Positions 54,185 to 55,013 of a stretch of 55,013 nucleotides of DNA are shown here, piece after piece (the first letter of the stretch is position 1; each line of letters begins with the position of its first letter). Source of the DNA: Bradyrhizobium sp. (GTDB taxonomy: Bacteria; Pseudomonadota; Alphaproteobacteria; Rhizobiales; Xanthobacteraceae); the NCBI GenBank assembly GCA_028290305.1, contig JAQGKC010000092.1, positions 1 to 55,013 on the forward strand, written 5' to 3'. The position numbers and the translations under genes are program-made. The notes beneath the pieces are model-generated. The model saw nothing but the letters and a program-made list of their open reading frames with translations, made no database searches and had not been told where the DNA came from.

Positions 54185-54783
54185 TCCGCGGCGAGTGCAA
54201 CGATGTCTTCTGGGCCCGGCAAAGTTCGCTGGACCTGCATCTGCCATGGCTCGACGATCAGTGGGCGTCCGGCTGTCGGAATGGTGCTGAACTTTGGCGA
54301 CACTTGGCGGCGCGTGGCTTCCGAGGCTCGCTCCGCGTCATCAGCGAGTGGGCGACCCGCCGACGACGCGCCGAAAAGGCCGACGCCCAAAACCTTCAGC
54401 GGATTCCGTCGGCCAGAACGATCGCGCGCCTCATGACAATCGGGCGGGACTTGCTCACGAAAGCGGAGACCGTCACGATCGCGGCGATCGAAGCTGGCGT
54501 ACCAACCCTCGTCGAGGCTCGCGAGATAATCGCCGAATTCCACATGATGATCCGGCGCAAGGCCGAAGCGGGCCTCACGCCGTGGATCGAGCGCGCCCGC
54601 GTCAGTCTCGTCGCCTCGTTCGCCAGCGGCGTTGCGAAGGATGAAGCAGCTGTCCGGGCGGCAATTACCCTGCCTTGGTCGAACGGACAGACCGAAGGTC
54701 AGATCACGCGCCTCAAGCTCGTCAGACGTCAAATGTACGGACGCGGCAACACCGACCTGCTTCAAGCCAGACTAGGTGTTTAG
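54181..54783 (+). pseudogene. ISL3-family transposase, C-terminal third
   Basis: Reads LPWLDDQWASGCRNGAELWRHLAARGF, SLRVISEWATRRRRAE and ends ITLPWSNGQTEGQITRLKLVRRQMYGRGNTDLLQARL, the end signature of ISL3 (IS1165-like) transposases. N-terminal zinc-finger and most of the catalytic domain are absent (about 200 of 500+ residues). The last residues (GV) are foreign, where an IS481-type element begins. Confidence 0.8.
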
Positions 54784-54832
54784 TCCCGGGCTTTGCTGGT
54801 GCATACTTTTCCATTGAATGGAAGGACGCGCT

Positions 54833-55013
54833 ATGGGCCAGGTTTTGCACGGGAGCGCCACAACGACGGAGGCAGTCCGTCGAGCAATACAAAATAGTCA
54901 AGAGAGCCTAAGGGCGCTTTCGAAGCGATACGGCATCAATCAGAAGACGGTCAGCAAATGGAAGAAGCGGACCTCGGTTGGTGATCTGCCAACTGGACCG
55001 AAGGAACCCAAGT
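54833..55013 (+). CDS. IS481-family transposase, N-terminal part (runs off window)
   Basis: 60 codons: MGQVLHGSATTTEAVRRAIQ, then ALSKRYGINQKTVSKWKKR, the HTH that opens IS481 transposases. The left end of the element should lie at about 54775-54800 (TTTAGTCCCGGGCTTTGCTGG), directly after the ISL3 fragment. Catalytic DDE domain beyond the window. Confidence 0.8.
   Translation, partial: MGQVLHGSATTTEAVRRAIQNSQESLRALSKRYGINQKTVSKWKKRTSVGDLPTGPKEPK

Noticed and set aside
1..55013. CRISPR arrays, tRNA or rRNA genes
   Set aside because: No regularly spaced repeats and no cloverleaf or rRNA-like sequence noticed; a covariance-model scan was not possible.

Overview
The window looks like an accessory region of an alphaproteobacterium, most likely Bradyrhizobium or a close relative. 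The grounds are high GC, the small hypothetical families at 971 and 52767, the Porin_2-type porin, and the mix of aromatic catabolism, ICE-type relaxase and ParB, and many broken insertion sequences. This placement is inference; no rRNA, tRNA or housekeeping block was seen to confirm it.

Layout. (1) 1-16.3 kb is a mosaic of remnants: a partial B12-binding radical SAM gene, an intact ICE-type relaxase, a decayed IS110, a serine-recombinase tail, an Rhs tip with a possible immunity gene, a block cydB/ThrE-like/FUSC that is cut at both ends, the C-terminal half of an element-type ParB, a frameshifted ParB-domain DNA methylase, and a deletion that fuses a TPP-enzyme gene to a cytochrome c gene. 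(2) 16.4-49.3 kb is a largely intact catabolic island with LpxD and porin at its left edge. It holds two paralogous GntR/FCD regulators, a three-subunit molybdenum hydroxylase with DoxX, two periplasmic binding proteins, two aromatic-acid MFS importers, an aldehyde dehydrogenase, an extradiol (VOC) dioxygenase, a class II aldolase, an FMN alpha-hydroxyacid dehydrogenase, an FAH-family hydrolase, UbiD and UbiX, a benzoylformate-decarboxylase-like TPP enzyme, an FMN reductase, an FAD monooxygenase, a gentisate-dioxygenase-like cupin and a PQQ dehydrogenase. (3) 49.5-55.0 kb is a prophage and IS graveyard: a chimeric large terminase, small terminase, a 5'-truncated DNA methylase, tiny paralogous proteins, a cut cupin gene, an ISL3 tail and the start of an IS481 element.

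How the parts may work together. The alpha-hydroxyacid dehydrogenase, TPP decarboxylase and aldehyde dehydrogenase are the three reaction types of a mandelate pathway (hydroxyacid to ketoacid to aldehyde to acid). The FAD monooxygenase, gentisate-type dioxygenase and FAH hydrolase would then form a gentisate-type lower pathway. UbiD with UbiX offers a prenylated-FMN decarboxylation branch, and the VOC enzyme with the class II aldolase a meta-cleavage branch. Substrate identity is inference.

The strongest unexplained signal is a short palindrome, core TATGCATA or TGTGCATA, found in nearly every regulatory gap of the island. At most sites a second, weaker GC-centred half-match lies exactly 19 bp away. 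A single copy also sits about 14 nt before the start codon of each GntR gene. I read this as the operator of a shared, autoregulated regulon. One copy lies upstream of the deleted TPP gene in the remnant zone, so that remnant probably once belonged to the same regulon.
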